Positions 1-8,866 of a stretch of DNA of 64,000 nt are shown piece by piece; positions within the stretch are counted from its first letter, which is position 1, and every line of letters starts with the position of its first letter. A model generated the notes under the pieces. The model saw nothing but the letters and a program-made list of their open reading frames with translations, did no database searches and was not told the DNA's origin. Position numbers and translations under genes: made by a program. The DNA comes from Sphingobacterium litopenaei. GTDB taxonomy: Bacteria; Bacteroidota; Bacteroidia; Sphingobacteriales; Sphingobacteriaceae. The stretch is taken from positions 1-64,000 of the forward strand of contig NZ_JACOIJ010000006.1 of NCBI RefSeq assembly GCF_014692495.1. The letters run 5' to 3'.

Positions 1-96
1 AACGTAACGGATACATCCAAAATGCTTATCCAACAACACTTTTTGCTCTTGTGTTGGCTGCAATTCAAATTGATATGTCCGAAAAATTATCTTCAT
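1..96 (-). CDS. tnpB: TnpB family RNA-guided nuclease, N-terminus only (cut by window edge)
   Basis: The first 32 codons are visible, from an ATG at 96 to the window edge. The residues (start MKIIFRTYQFELQPTQEQ, then LLDKHFGCIRYV) match the N-terminal helix-turn-helix-like segment of IS200/IS605 TnpB/OrfB, where the pattern is K.Y.F.L.P...Q...L...FGC.R.V. TnpB family members are transposon-encoded RNA-guided DNA nucleases related to Cas12. The RuvC catalytic residues and zinc finger lie outside the window, so activity cannot be judged. It faces away from the tnpA fragment at 213. Confidence 0.7.
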   Translation of the reverse strand, partial: MKIIFRTYQFELQPTQEQKVLLDKHFGCIRYV

Positions 97-212
97 TCTA
101 CTATTAAATAGTTTTATTTTATGCAAAAAAACATTTTATTTATGCAGTCCGATACGTCTTTTGTAAATATCTCCATTTTGATTGAGAAACATTCACAAAA
201 AACTTCGCTACT

Positions 213-299
213 GTGTCTAAAAAAAGTAAGTACATCAGCACAAATCGTTCAAAACACTACTTAAAGTGTCATTTAATCTTCGTTTGCAAACATCAAAAA
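213..299 (+). pseudogene. tnpA: IS200/IS605 TnpA transposase, N-terminal remnant
   Basis: From a GTG at 213 about 29 codons read like the start of a Y1 (HUH) transposase. The segment HYLKCHLIFVCKHQK corresponds to the first beta strand and the conserved H.H.VFV.KYR region of TnpA. After residue 29 the similarity stops. The reading frame that continues to 524 is the antisense shadow of the broken gene at 323-601. The HUH motif and catalytic Tyr, normally nearer residues 60-130, are missing, so the enzyme is dead. The divergent tnpB supports the assignment. Confidence 0.55.
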
Positions 300-322
300 T
301 TGGCCTTTACAACCGCTTTAAG

Positions 323-601
323 CTACTTTTGGAAATTAACCGCACAAAACAGGAGAGGCAACTTCTTTATTTGTGCAATTTTTCCTTCAGTGTCTTTTAA
401 CTGCTCTTTTGCCTGCGCAGTATCCAAATACGATGATGTCTTAATTAACTCTCCCGATTGTTGTTCTAGATTTCTCATCCAAGAGTTTACATCCATATAT
501 AACTTTTCATCTTTTGGATCATGAACTTAGGCGTGTGAAAAACTTAGTAAAGCACAAAATAAAACACTAAAAAAAAGTTTGTATTTAATTGTTTCAATCA
601 T
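323..601 (-). pseudogene. Broken secreted-protein gene with stop at the signal-peptide junction
   Basis: An ATG at 601 opens a clear signal peptide (MIETIKYKLFFSV, a hydrophobic core, then LLSFSHA). Codon 25 (527-529) is TAA exactly where a Gln would follow the SHA cleavage site, as in the common A-Q junction, so CAA to TAA is likely. The same frame then stays open for 67 more codons with a charged helical sequence (VHDPKDEKLYMDVNSW, later LEQQSGELIKTSSYLDTAQAKEQ), ending at a TAG at 323-325 where the tnpA remnant begins. The 3' end is therefore also lost. The family is not recognised. It is not a simple shadow because signal peptide, linker and amphipathic helix all share one frame. Confidence 0.55.
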
Positions 602-805
602 AATAATTATCGTTTTCAAGGTAAATTCCAATAAAAATACTGATTATACTATTATTTAACAGATAACCTATTGAAAAATAAATGATAGATTTACCTAATG
701 TCGAAATATTCAAAAGTGGTTATTTTGAATAATTTTCGCACATCATTTTCACATTGGTACATAACCTAAATAATAAGGTTAAAAAATGTGCTTTAGCTAA
801 AAATT

Positions 806-2290
806 TTATTGAAATAAAACAAACTGCTCTTCTACCGAAAAACCAAACTTATCATAAGCTTTTATCCTTAATGTATATGGAAGTTGGCTGTTTGTGTTTG
901 GCTTTTTAGCAGTCCAGATATGCGAAGAATTACGTTCCCTCAACGGAATAGCAGTATTTCCTTCCGTAGGATATATTTTAACTTTATACTTTTGCACGAG
1001 GCTCGAAACGTACGGGTCTGCTTTTCTTGTTTTTTTCATCATTTGCCATTCTCCATTGTTGATTTGATACTTTACCAATGTACTATCGCTACCTCCAAAA
1101 ATATTAGCTATAATATCATTACTATCCAATGTAAGGCGCATTTGCTTTGATTCATCGATTCCTACAGCTTTATATTTAAAAGAATAGTTGTTCTGGTCAA
1201 AATCTATAATAAAATAACCTCTAGGACTACCACATTGCATCAAAGCATCCGGAATTCCATCGCTGTTCTTCTCCCCTCTCCACCAAGTTCCGCAAGTCGC
1301 ACCAGCCCCAATCTCATGGATTGCACCATTTTTGAAAATATGTCTACTCACCACATGTGTATGTCCTGATAGAATTAATACATTCTCATATCCTTCCAAC
1401 AATTGAAAAAAATCCTCACGGTTTCTAGTTCCATACATTGGGATATGCTGATTAATTACTATGGTAGTTTTTTTATCTACATGGGATAAGTCATTTTTAA
1501 TAAACTGCAGTTGATCAGCAGTGATTCGCCCTTCATAAGTACGTTTACCCGTAGCAAACACATTGTTGAGTACTATAAAATGGACTTTACCATAATTGAA
1601 AGAATAAGTGTCAGCTCCAAAATGCGTATTAAATGCATGATTCATTGCATATTCCTTATCAAAATCTCTATCGTGATTGCCTGGTAATGTCCATGAAGGA
1701 ATAGGAATATTTTCCAACATTTCTTTCACAGGAGTTAGCAACTTAATTTTATCATTGACTAAATCTCCCAGAAAAATATTAAAATCAATATCCTTTGCAT
1801 TGGCCAATTCAGAGGCGATACTTTTGGAGGCATAAGCTAATTCGTCTTCATTGTCAATCTGTACATCCCCAATTGCTCCCACTCTAAATTTATCCGATGA
1901 AGCTTTATTATGGACTAGAAAATTAAATGGATTATTGGTATTAACTGTACTATCCGGATGAAAATAATAGTAATTAGCATTTAATATATACCGACTTTTA
2001 CGCCCTGCTATTTTATAGTTTGATGGCAAAATAGGGAATAAAGACTGTCCTTTTTTTAATGGAATTTGATAGGCTCCTTTGCTGTCTGTTTTGACAATAT
2101 CAACCCCATTGGATATCAAAATATTTTTTAAACCACGCTCATTTTTATCGACAATTCCATTCTTATTTTTATCCAAAAATACGTGTCCACGGATGCTGTG
2201 TATGCTGGTTAAGTCTTGCGCATATCCATTTACCAAAACAGAAAAGCCAAGAATTAGACCAATATATTTTAATAGATCACTTTTAATCAT
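806..2290 (-). CDS. Secreted calcineurin-like metallophosphoesterase
   Basis: Predicted two-metal phosphoesterase of about 494 residues. The ATG at 2290 is preferred over the longer frame, whose first codon is TTG at 2305. A signal peptide (KYIGLILGFSVLVNGYAQ) is followed by an SdrD/Cna-B-like beta domain with a D.N.NG..D..E calcium-loop-like motif (RGHVFLDKNKNGIVDKNERG). The central catalytic domain carries GD.Q (GAIGDVQID), GDLVND, GNHD, a QH motif and GHTH metal ligands. The C-terminal about 120 residues form a beta domain typical of secreted Bacteroidota members. The substrate is unknown; cell-surface or periplasmic phosphate ester hydrolysis is inferred. It is last in the minus-strand Sus locus but separated from it by a hairpin terminator. 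Confidence 0.85.
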   Translation of the reverse strand: MIKSDLLKYIGLILGFSVLVNGYAQDLTSIHSIRGHVFLDKNKNGIVDKNERGLKNILISNGVDIVKTDSKGAYQIPLKKGQSLFPILPSNYKIAGRKSRYILNANYYYFHPDSTVNTNNPFNFLVHNKASSDKFRVGAIGDVQIDNEDELAYASKSIASELANAKDIDFNIFLGDLVNDKIKLLTPVKEMLENIPIPSWTLPGNHDRDFDKEYAMNHAFNTHFGADTYSFNYGKVHFIVLNNVFATGKRTYEGRITADQLQFIKNDLSHVDKKTTIVINQHIPMYGTRNREDFFQLLEGYENVLILSGHTHVVSRHIFKNGAIHEIGAGATCGTWWRGEKNSDGIPDALMQCGSPRGYFIIDFDQNNYSFKYKAVGIDESKQMRLTLDSNDIIANIFGGSDSTLVKYQINNGEWQMMKKTRKADPYVSSLVQKYKVKIYPTEGNTAIPLRERNSSHIWTAKKPNTNSQLPYTLRIKAYDKFGFSVEEQFVLFQ

Positions 2291-2312
2291 ATTCAAAAAT
2301 TTCAACTATACT

Positions 2313-2339
2313 AAAAGAGCGCAAGTAATGCGCTCTTTT
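2313..2339 (-). terminator. Hairpin terminator between lipoprotein and phosphoesterase genes
   Basis: A 10-bp stem (AAAAGAGCGC / GCGCTCTTTT) closes a 7-base loop, and the 3' arm ends in T residues when read on the minus strand. It follows the stop codon of the 2355-4124 gene and lies about 23 bases ahead of the phosphoesterase ATG. The phosphoesterase may therefore be expressed at a lower level than the rest of the locus or from its own start. Confidence 0.65.
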
Positions 2340-2354
2340 AAATATAAAATTAGT

Positions 2355-4124
2355 TTATTGTCCTGGAATATCGTATTTGAATAAAACAGGTTTACTATCT
2401 ATTACAGTAGCCAAATAAACTACCCCTTCGTCAGAAATACGCATTTCGTATTTATTACCGTTTAAAGGAGTTAATTGAGTGGCAGGATTCCAGTTACCAG
2501 TTGTTTCATTAAACGTGGTCACTTTGATACCATTATTCGCATCTCCGTACGCTAGGAATATTCTTCCATCTGGGTGTATTTTAATAGCTACATTATCTCT
2601 ATTAGCAGAACTATTTGTTGTTTGTGCAAAACCATCCCCTAATTGCTTCCAAGAGGTACCATCCCAATGCATCACATAAGTAGCATAGCTTGGGCTATTA
2701 GACTGATAAGTCAAGTACAATTGACCGTCTTCTGAGGCATCTAAATCTATATTTAAGTTACCTGAATTAGAAGTTGATGGTCCTACATTCATTTGACCAA
2801 CAAGCGACCAACCACCATTTACTTGTTTGTAAACAGATGGCTTACGAACACCAGAACCACTGGTTAAGTCCATTGTTAAGTAATATAATACACCATCTCT
2901 CCCTTTTACCAATTTCGACCAGAAACCTGTTGTAGAAGGATTAAGAGTTGTACCAGTCCAAGCCGAGTTAGAGAAGCTTTCCACATAAGTACCTCTATTT
3001 GGATAAGGAGCTGCTGCCCGTGCAAATATATATCCTATATAAGGAATATTATTTTTATCTACTTTAATGACCATATAATTGACACGATTGAATGAAGCTT
3101 GTTGCTCACCCACAAAAGACCAATAGCCGTTAGAATATTTCATAACCGAACCATACTGCTCTTTTCCTGTTACTTCATAATCTTTGTAAGCAGCATATAA
3201 GTCACCATTTGAGGCAAAATCCATAGAAATAGCATCTACACGTGTAGGAGAAAATCCAGTTTCAGCTCCAACTGGAACCCATGTTTTCGTTTCTGGATCA
3301 TATTTACCAATTACGGCTTTACGATCAAGGTCAGCACTTCCCGAACGTTGAATCATAAAATAAGGTTGGTTAGTCAATGGATTAATCTCTATCCATGACG
3401 CTGCAGAATTAACAGTTAAGAAATCTGCCAATACTACTTCCGACCAAACTGGCGCAGTCAAGCGACCAACCGTAACTGTAAAAATTTCCTCTTCTGACAT
3501 TTCGCTATCCGAAAGATTTAATTTCACTGGAATTGAATAATCTACTTTCGTTTGTTTTGATACAAAAGCAGCACCATTAAATTTCACAGTTGCGCCATCT
3601 GAAGTCGTGTAACGCGCTACCAATTCTGTGATGTCAGCATCAACTGGCAATTCTACACTAATATCCAATTTGGTTATTTTTGCCGAATAATCTCTGAATA
3701 AAACTCCAGGATTATCTTCAGCATAAAATCCAAATGACAAGATAGAAGCGCTTTGCAATCCTACTAAATTGTATTCAGACAAAGAAGATTCTGCGCTAAA
3801 GCGAATAGTAGTAGGAGCAGAAAGATCAATTACTGTAACACCCGACTCTACTACCTGATTTCCGATGAAAGCAACAAATTTGTCGTAATTTAATCTAAAG
3901 CTAGGAACCGCAGCTTTAATATCTACAGCGTTAGGCACACGGATATAAATAGTTTTGCCTTCTACTGTAGCATTTATAGTTTTAGTAAGTCCTTCATTAC
4001 TGGAAGGCTCAAAACTGAAAGATTCCAAAACCATGTCATCTGTAAATGCTTCTTCTTTTTTACACGATGTAAAAACTGAAGTCACTAACAGGAACAACGT
4101 CATTGCTGTTAATAATCTTTTCAT
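2355..4124 (-). CDS. Outer-membrane lipoprotein with DUF5018-like domain and beta-propeller-like C-terminus
   Basis: The 589-residue protein starts with a lipoprotein signal (lipobox ...VTSVFTSC, followed by KKEEAFTDD). Residues about 30-220 are two beta-sandwich units that resemble DUF5018/Ig-like modules (VLESFSFEP..., repeated VDIKAAVPSF / ITELVARYTTSD). Residues about 225-589 contain repeated W.xxG and Y-rich strands (for example WVPVGAETGF, WSFVGEQQASF, WSLVGQMNVG, WKQLGDGFA) that look like a sugar- or protein-binding beta-propeller. It lies 5 bases after the M16 protease gene, so it is probably co-transcribed. Inferred role: surface capture of the locus's ligand. The exact family names are from memory and not verified. 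Confidence 0.7.
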   Translation of the reverse strand: MKRLLTAMTLFLLVTSVFTSCKKEEAFTDDMVLESFSFEPSSNEGLTKTINATVEGKTIYIRVPNAVDIKAAVPSFRLNYDKFVAFIGNQVVESGVTVIDLSAPTTIRFSAESSLSEYNLVGLQSASILSFGFYAEDNPGVLFRDYSAKITKLDISVELPVDADITELVARYTTSDGATVKFNGAAFVSKQTKVDYSIPVKLNLSDSEMSEEEIFTVTVGRLTAPVWSEVVLADFLTVNSAASWIEINPLTNQPYFMIQRSGSADLDRKAVIGKYDPETKTWVPVGAETGFSPTRVDAISMDFASNGDLYAAYKDYEVTGKEQYGSVMKYSNGYWSFVGEQQASFNRVNYMVIKVDKNNIPYIGYIFARAAAPYPNRGTYVESFSNSAWTGTTLNPSTTGFWSKLVKGRDGVLYYLTMDLTSGSGVRKPSVYKQVNGGWSLVGQMNVGPSTSNSGNLNIDLDASEDGQLYLTYQSNSPSYATYVMHWDGTSWKQLGDGFAQTTNSSANRDNVAIKIHPDGRIFLAYGDANNGIKVTTFNETTGNWNPATQLTPLNGNKYEMRISDEGVVYLATVIDSKPVLFKYDIPGQ

Positions 4125-4129
4125 AATAA

Positions 4130-6943
4130 TTAGTTCTTAGATTTTTCAGGCATTAAAACAGCCTTTATTTTTTTTGCTTTTAATATTTTATTCTCTACAA
4201 AATGGCTAACATCTTTAGCCGTCAATGCATCCAACATCGAATTGTACTTCGTGAAATAATCCCAAGATTTGAATCCAAAATAGATATGATTTCTTAGTTC
4301 AGCACTCCAATATGAATTTTTATCAAATTGCTTGTTGTAGTCCTGCAGCATAGCCAATTTAGCATCTTTCAATTCTTTCTCGAAATAAGCTGGATCTTTG
4401 GCAATCTTATTCAATTCTACAAATGCTTGTTCAATCAAAAAGTCCTTACGTTGAGGTTCACAAGTGAAATTGATACGCGAACGAAGTAGTGTAATAGGCT
4501 CCGAAGTTGCACTAATAGACATTCCCACGCCATATACTCCAGACTGCTCCTCACGTAAATTCTTACGCAATTTCACTTTGATAATGTTTTCTGCTAAATC
4601 TTGCAATAAAATCTGCGGATAATCATACGTATAATCTGTTGTTTGGAAAAACAAGTTTACTGTCGCTTTGTCCGCTTCACCAGCATAAAGAAGAATATCC
4701 TTATTTTCTACATTAGAATAATTTGGCACACGTTGTTGAGCTTTATACTCACCGCCTGGAATTGAAGCCATATATTTCTCTACAAAATTTTGCAACGTAT
4801 CCATATTGAAATCTCCAATGATTACAAAATTGAAATCCTTCGCAGAACCGAATCTTTCCTTAAATACAGGAACAATGCCATCAGCAGTCAATTGACTTTC
4901 AATTCTATCTGCGGGCAATTCTTCACTTTCTGTAGCGTCAGAACCAATTGCTTTACTTATTTGATCCGAATATGCAGAAGTTACACTATATTGTTTGTTC
5001 TTAGCAGCATCAATCGCTTTCTTTTTGATTACATCAAACATCGCTGTGTCCACACGCGGATCAGTCCACTTCAAATGCAATAACTCAAACATCGTCTGTG
5101 CATCTTTCATGTAGGCACTAGCCGACAAACCTTCACGATGTGAAGAGATGATGAAAGAAGCAGAAGCCGTATTTCCATTCAGAAATTTTGTTAAGGAATG
5201 TCTATCAAATTCACCAGCACCACTTACTGCCAATACATTTTTAACAAATACACCGTTCACAAATTGAGCTGTATCCAGAGCTAAAAACCCTCCTTCACGG
5301 AACCCTGTTAGTTGAATATGATTTCTACGTTCCGTAGAAGGTTTGATATAAAGCGTAGCACCATTCGAAAGCTCCCATTTCTCTACATTAATACCAGCTA
5401 TAGTGCTTTTACGGACTACTTTACCAGCTAAGGGCTGTTTGGATAATAATTGAGTAGGGATATTTTGTTTTTCCTGCCACTTTTCTAGAGGTGCATTTTT
5501 AGCTACCGCAAACATGGTTTTCAACTCGCTTTCGGTTGGCAAATCTTTAGCTACTCGTTCAGGTGCAGATAATAAAACCACGGTATTTCCTTCTTCGAAA
5601 TAGGATCTAATGTGATTCAATATAGTCAACGAATCCAACTTCTCCACTATAGCATAAGATTTATTTCTTTTGTCTATCTTATCCATCAACACATCCCCAT
5701 TGAAGAAATGATCTTTCAATTGACCTAATAGCATAGATGTATTCAGATTAGATTCAGAAGCTTCTGCTCTTTTCATTTGAGACAAAACTTGCTTTTTATA
5801 ATCTGCTATTTCTGATGAATTGAAGCCATATTTCAAAATGCGTTCTTTTTCAACCAAAAATTCCTGAATACCTCTGTTGATATTATCATCATATAATGTA
5901 GCACCTCCAATAGAAAGTCCATTATTTAATAATAAATCCGAAAAGGAGATACTTGAGCTTTTGTAATGCAATTGTTTTTGAGCAATCTTCTCTAAACGTT
6001 TTTGAATTAACGAGTTGGATGAACTACGTACTAATCTTTTTTCTAAATCTTGCTCTGTACGTAAAGCAGACATAGCAGGCAATTTGGTGATATACGAAAA
6101 ATCAATACTTGTTGCTTCCTTATCCGTATAGATCTTTACCAAGGTGTCCTTATGTATAGCTAACGCATAACGCTCGCGTGCGGGGGCTTTTGAGTTCTTT
6201 TTACGCTTAGAAAACAACTTCTTCACTACTTTTTCTGTTTTCTTAACATCCTGATTCGTAATAATGGCAATTCCCATCAAATCTGGTCTATACCAAGTAT
6301 TGTAAAAATCTAGAATTGTAGGACGCGAAAAACTGCGCAAGATTTCCAAGGTACCAATAGGTTTACGATTCGCGTAACGGGAATTGTAGAATATCAACGG
6401 TAAGGTCTGATCACTCATACGTGCAGAAGCACCTTGTTTGGTACGCCACTCTTCAATAATGATTCCACGCTCCTTTTCGATTTCTTCAGGATCAAAACTC
6501 AAGTTGTAAGCCCAATCGTACACAATATCCAACGCCTTATACAGATTTTCTTCTGTTTTGGTTTCTAAAGTAATCTTGTAAACCGTCTCATCGTAAGAGG
6601 TATGCGCATTCAAATCAGCACCAAACTTCACACCCAATGATTCTAAGTAGGTAATAACCTCATTCTTTGGATAGTTTTTGCTACCATTGAAAGCCATATG
6701 CTCTACAAAATGAGCCAGTCCTAATTGATTTTCGTTTTCTTGTAGACTTCCAGCATTAACAAATAATTGTAACGCTGTCTGTTCTTTGCTTGCTGTATTT
6801 GGATAAATATAATATTTAAAACCATTCTTCAATACCCCCGACACCAGCCTAGCATCCTGCTTCAATGGCTGAGCGGTCAATCCGCTCCACGCCATTAAAA
6901 AGCCTAATGCCATCAACCAACCTATATGTGATGATTTCTGCAT
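4130..6943 (-). CDS. M16 family zinc metalloprotease (PqqL/pitrilysin-like)
   Basis: The 937-residue protein has an N-terminal signal sequence ending near Ala24. The inverted zinc motif HxxEH is at residues 78-82 (HFVEH) and the distal Glu ligand is probably Glu158 in EIEKERGIIIEEW. Two M16 peptidase halves and two inactive M16C-type halves fit the usual 900-950 length of the single-chain family. M16 enzymes form a closed chamber and cut unfolded peptides or small proteins. It sits 1 base after the lipoprotein gene and inside a SusC/SusD operon, so it probably degrades a protein or peptide captured or imported by that system, in the periplasm or at the outer membrane. Confidence 0.9.
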   Translation of the reverse strand: MQKSSHIGWLMALGFLMAWSGLTAQPLKQDARLVSGVLKNGFKYYIYPNTASKEQTALQLFVNAGSLQENENQLGLAHFVEHMAFNGSKNYPKNEVITYLESLGVKFGADLNAHTSYDETVYKITLETKTEENLYKALDIVYDWAYNLSFDPEEIEKERGIIIEEWRTKQGASARMSDQTLPLIFYNSRYANRKPIGTLEILRSFSRPTILDFYNTWYRPDLMGIAIITNQDVKKTEKVVKKLFSKRKKNSKAPARERYALAIHKDTLVKIYTDKEATSIDFSYITKLPAMSALRTEQDLEKRLVRSSSNSLIQKRLEKIAQKQLHYKSSSISFSDLLLNNGLSIGGATLYDDNINRGIQEFLVEKERILKYGFNSSEIADYKKQVLSQMKRAEASESNLNTSMLLGQLKDHFFNGDVLMDKIDKRNKSYAIVEKLDSLTILNHIRSYFEEGNTVVLLSAPERVAKDLPTESELKTMFAVAKNAPLEKWQEKQNIPTQLLSKQPLAGKVVRKSTIAGINVEKWELSNGATLYIKPSTERRNHIQLTGFREGGFLALDTAQFVNGVFVKNVLAVSGAGEFDRHSLTKFLNGNTASASFIISSHREGLSASAYMKDAQTMFELLHLKWTDPRVDTAMFDVIKKKAIDAAKNKQYSVTSAYSDQISKAIGSDATESEELPADRIESQLTADGIVPVFKERFGSAKDFNFVIIGDFNMDTLQNFVEKYMASIPGGEYKAQQRVPNYSNVENKDILLYAGEADKATVNLFFQTTDYTYDYPQILLQDLAENIIKVKLRKNLREEQSGVYGVGMSISATSEPITLLRSRINFTCEPQRKDFLIEQAFVELNKIAKDPAYFEKELKDAKLAMLQDYNKQFDKNSYWSAELRNHIYFGFKSWDYFTKYNSMLDALTAKDVSHFVENKILKAKKIKAVLMPEKSKN

Positions 6944-6944
6944 A

Positions 6945-7406
6945 TTAAATTTTTACAATTTTAAATTCGGATTGATTTTTATCTGGACCCGGCAAACCTA
7001 TCGTAATGTTTTTATCATTAGAAATCAACTTGATAGTTACGGTATTATCCTTTGCAGGATCAATTGGGTTACTTTTCCATCTAATAGAAATCGGCATCTC
7101 AAAATATCCTGGTTTGAAAACCAATTCTTTTGTAGTACTTACCAATTCAAAATCTACTCCTTCTTGTAATCCATTACCAACGATTACATCATACTTTAAT
7201 GTAATAGGATCATACTGCATTTTCGTACTGAAATATACATTGTAATCAACAGTTTCATTACGTGTTGATTGTATGTTCACGCTCGATGCCTGATTGAGGT
7301 GTATATAAAAAAATGGATTATCATAAGGTGTAATCAACTCTTTATTACACGAAGTAATAAACAGTGATAAAACACTTAAGCATATTATGTTTATTATACG
7401 TTTCAT
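6945..7406 (-). CDS. Small Sus-locus lipoprotein (DUF4843-like)
   Basis: A 153-residue lipoprotein with signal MKRIINIICLSVLSLFITSC and cleavage before the Cys. The mature part is a beta-sandwich-like sequence with Calx-beta/DUF4843-type features (NVYFSTKMQYDPITLKYDV, a GVDFEL segment, then PISIRWKSNPID...NTVTIKLI). Proteins of this kind commonly follow susD in Bacteroidota loci and are thought to sit on the outer surface. It is 3 bases from susD and 1 base from the M16 gene, implying one transcript. Family assignment is tentative. Confidence 0.65.
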   Translation of the reverse strand: MKRIINIICLSVLSLFITSCNKELITPYDNPFFYIHLNQASSVNIQSTRNETVDYNVYFSTKMQYDPITLKYDVIVGNGLQEGVDFELVSTTKELVFKPGYFEMPISIRWKSNPIDPAKDNTVTIKLISNDKNITIGLPGPDKNQSEFKIVKI

Positions 7407-7409
7407 ATG

Positions 7410-8855
7410 TTAATTATTTACTGTTGGATTTGGTTTAATAAGCTCGTTTGCATCTAATTCATTCTTTGGAATAGGCATTACGAAGATATCATTGGGATAA
7501 GTGATTAAACAAGCTGTAGCATTACAGTTCTCACCTCTATTTACGGATTCTTTATATCGTAAAATATCATAGATACGGTGAGCTTCGAAACCTAATTCCT
7601 TACGACGCTCATCTTTGATTTGCTTAAATAAATCTTGTGGTGAAGTATATGTAACGGTAATAGCCTCTGGTGAAACATTATAAGCACGTGCACGTACAAC
7701 TTTCAAATCCTGAACGGCTAAGTCATATTTTTGTTGCTGGTAATATGCTTCTGCTCTATTCAAATATAACTCGGCAGAGCGTACTACTTTAAATGTAATT
7801 GGCATTACTGTTCCTGCACTACCAGAACCATAATATTTCAAAGTCATGTTACCAGAATTCGTTGTAGCTATTAATGACTTTCTAACATCGTTATTTTCAA
7901 ATAAAGAGAAGTAAGCAGAATTAGTCGTTCCTAAGAAATTAGTAGAACTATAGAATGAAGCCATATAAGGCGTAGATAAATTTGTCAAATTTAACTGCCA
8001 CAAAACTTCACCCTTAATTGTTTTAAAATCAACAATCTGAGTACTGCTTCTATACATCTCTTGATATTCACTGGCTGGTACTAAACTATATTTACCTGTA
8101 GATAATACTTCCGTAGCATAGTTTTCAGCATTTGCATAATCACCCATGTATAAATAAATACGTGACAAAAGAGCTTTAGCGGCATCCGATGAAGCATATA
8201 TCTTTTCATTAGCAACAGATGATAATATGGTTATACTTGATTTTAAATCTGATATAATCTGTGCATATGTTTCTTTCATTGTAGCACGGGGCATCTTAAC
8301 ACCTGGTGCTGGAGTTTTAGTAGGAATTGGAATACCCAAATGAGATCCATCAGCTGTGTAAGTATAATGCTGTGCATATACATTTGATAAAGCAAAAAAC
8401 ACCAACGCTCTTAATACACGCGCTTCACCCTCGTATTTGTTAAGCTGCTCTTTTTCCAATAAATTTAATGAGCTCGCACGTAATTCTTCTATACCTTCTA
8501 ATACATTGTTAATATTATTTAAAGTAGCGTAGCCATCAGCCCATATATTGAAGGTTGCCCCCACTTGGTCTTCTTGATTATAGCTATAATTATATTCATT
8601 TAACATATAATTACTACCTGGAGTAACCATACGTACTACATCTTCTCCACGGATATCGCTATATATACCATATTCCGATTGTATAAATTTAGCAGTCAAA
8701 TTGTAACTGCCATATAAAGCATCACGAACACCATTAGGATCTGCAAATAATTGCTCTCGCCCAAGTTGTCCAATTGGTTCTACCTCTAAGAAACCTTTAC
8801 CACAGGAACCGAATAAAAGTGCGGTAGATAATAATGTATATTTAAAAAATTTCAT
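7410..8855 (-). CDS. SusD/RagB family nutrient-binding lipoprotein
   Basis: The 481-residue lipoprotein has signal LLSTALLFGSC and the typical start of the family (GFLEVEPIGQL...LFADPNGVRDALYGSYN). TPR-like helices (LLEKEQLNKYEGEARVLRAL, AKALLSRIYLYMGDYANAE) and the C-terminal signature (RRKELGFEAHRIYDILRYKE...VMPIPKNELDANELIKPNP) are all present. SusD proteins are lids on the SusC barrel that bind the ligand outside the cell. It lies 11 bases after susC. The somewhat short length fits peptide-type RagB members as well as glycan types. Confidence 0.92.
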   Translation of the reverse strand: MKFFKYTLLSTALLFGSCGKGFLEVEPIGQLGREQLFADPNGVRDALYGSYNLTAKFIQSEYGIYSDIRGEDVVRMVTPGSNYMLNEYNYSYNQEDQVGATFNIWADGYATLNNINNVLEGIEELRASSLNLLEKEQLNKYEGEARVLRALVFFALSNVYAQHYTYTADGSHLGIPIPTKTPAPGVKMPRATMKETYAQIISDLKSSITILSSVANEKIYASSDAAKALLSRIYLYMGDYANAENYATEVLSTGKYSLVPASEYQEMYRSSTQIVDFKTIKGEVLWQLNLTNLSTPYMASFYSSTNFLGTTNSAYFSLFENNDVRKSLIATTNSGNMTLKYYGSGSAGTVMPITFKVVRSAELYLNRAEAYYQQQKYDLAVQDLKVVRARAYNVSPEAITVTYTSPQDLFKQIKDERRKELGFEAHRIYDILRYKESVNRGENCNATACLITYPNDIFVMPIPKNELDANELIKPNPTVNN

Positions 8856-8866
8856 TTTTCTTCTGA

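Larger units (their letters stand above)
1..300. mobile_element. IS605-like element remnant (divergent tnpB / tnpA)
   Basis: A TnpB N-terminus on the minus strand (ending at the window edge) and a TnpA N-terminus on the plus strand diverge from a shared 116-base spacer. Divergent tnpA and tnpB is the IS605 arrangement. The tnpA side is cut after about 29 codons and runs into an unrelated broken gene at 323-601, so this end of the element has been deleted. I cannot see the tnpB end or either terminal hairpin. Confidence 0.6.

Noticed and set aside
300..524. Open frame continuing the tnpA fragment to 524 (+)
   Set aside because: Its second half is the antisense shadow of the minus-strand broken gene at 323-601, which has a signal peptide and a coherent frame. 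Only the first 29 codons look like TnpA.
763..782. AACCT/AGGTT hairpin after the phosphoesterase gene
   Set aside because: Only a 5-bp A/T-rich stem; too weak to call a terminator with confidence.
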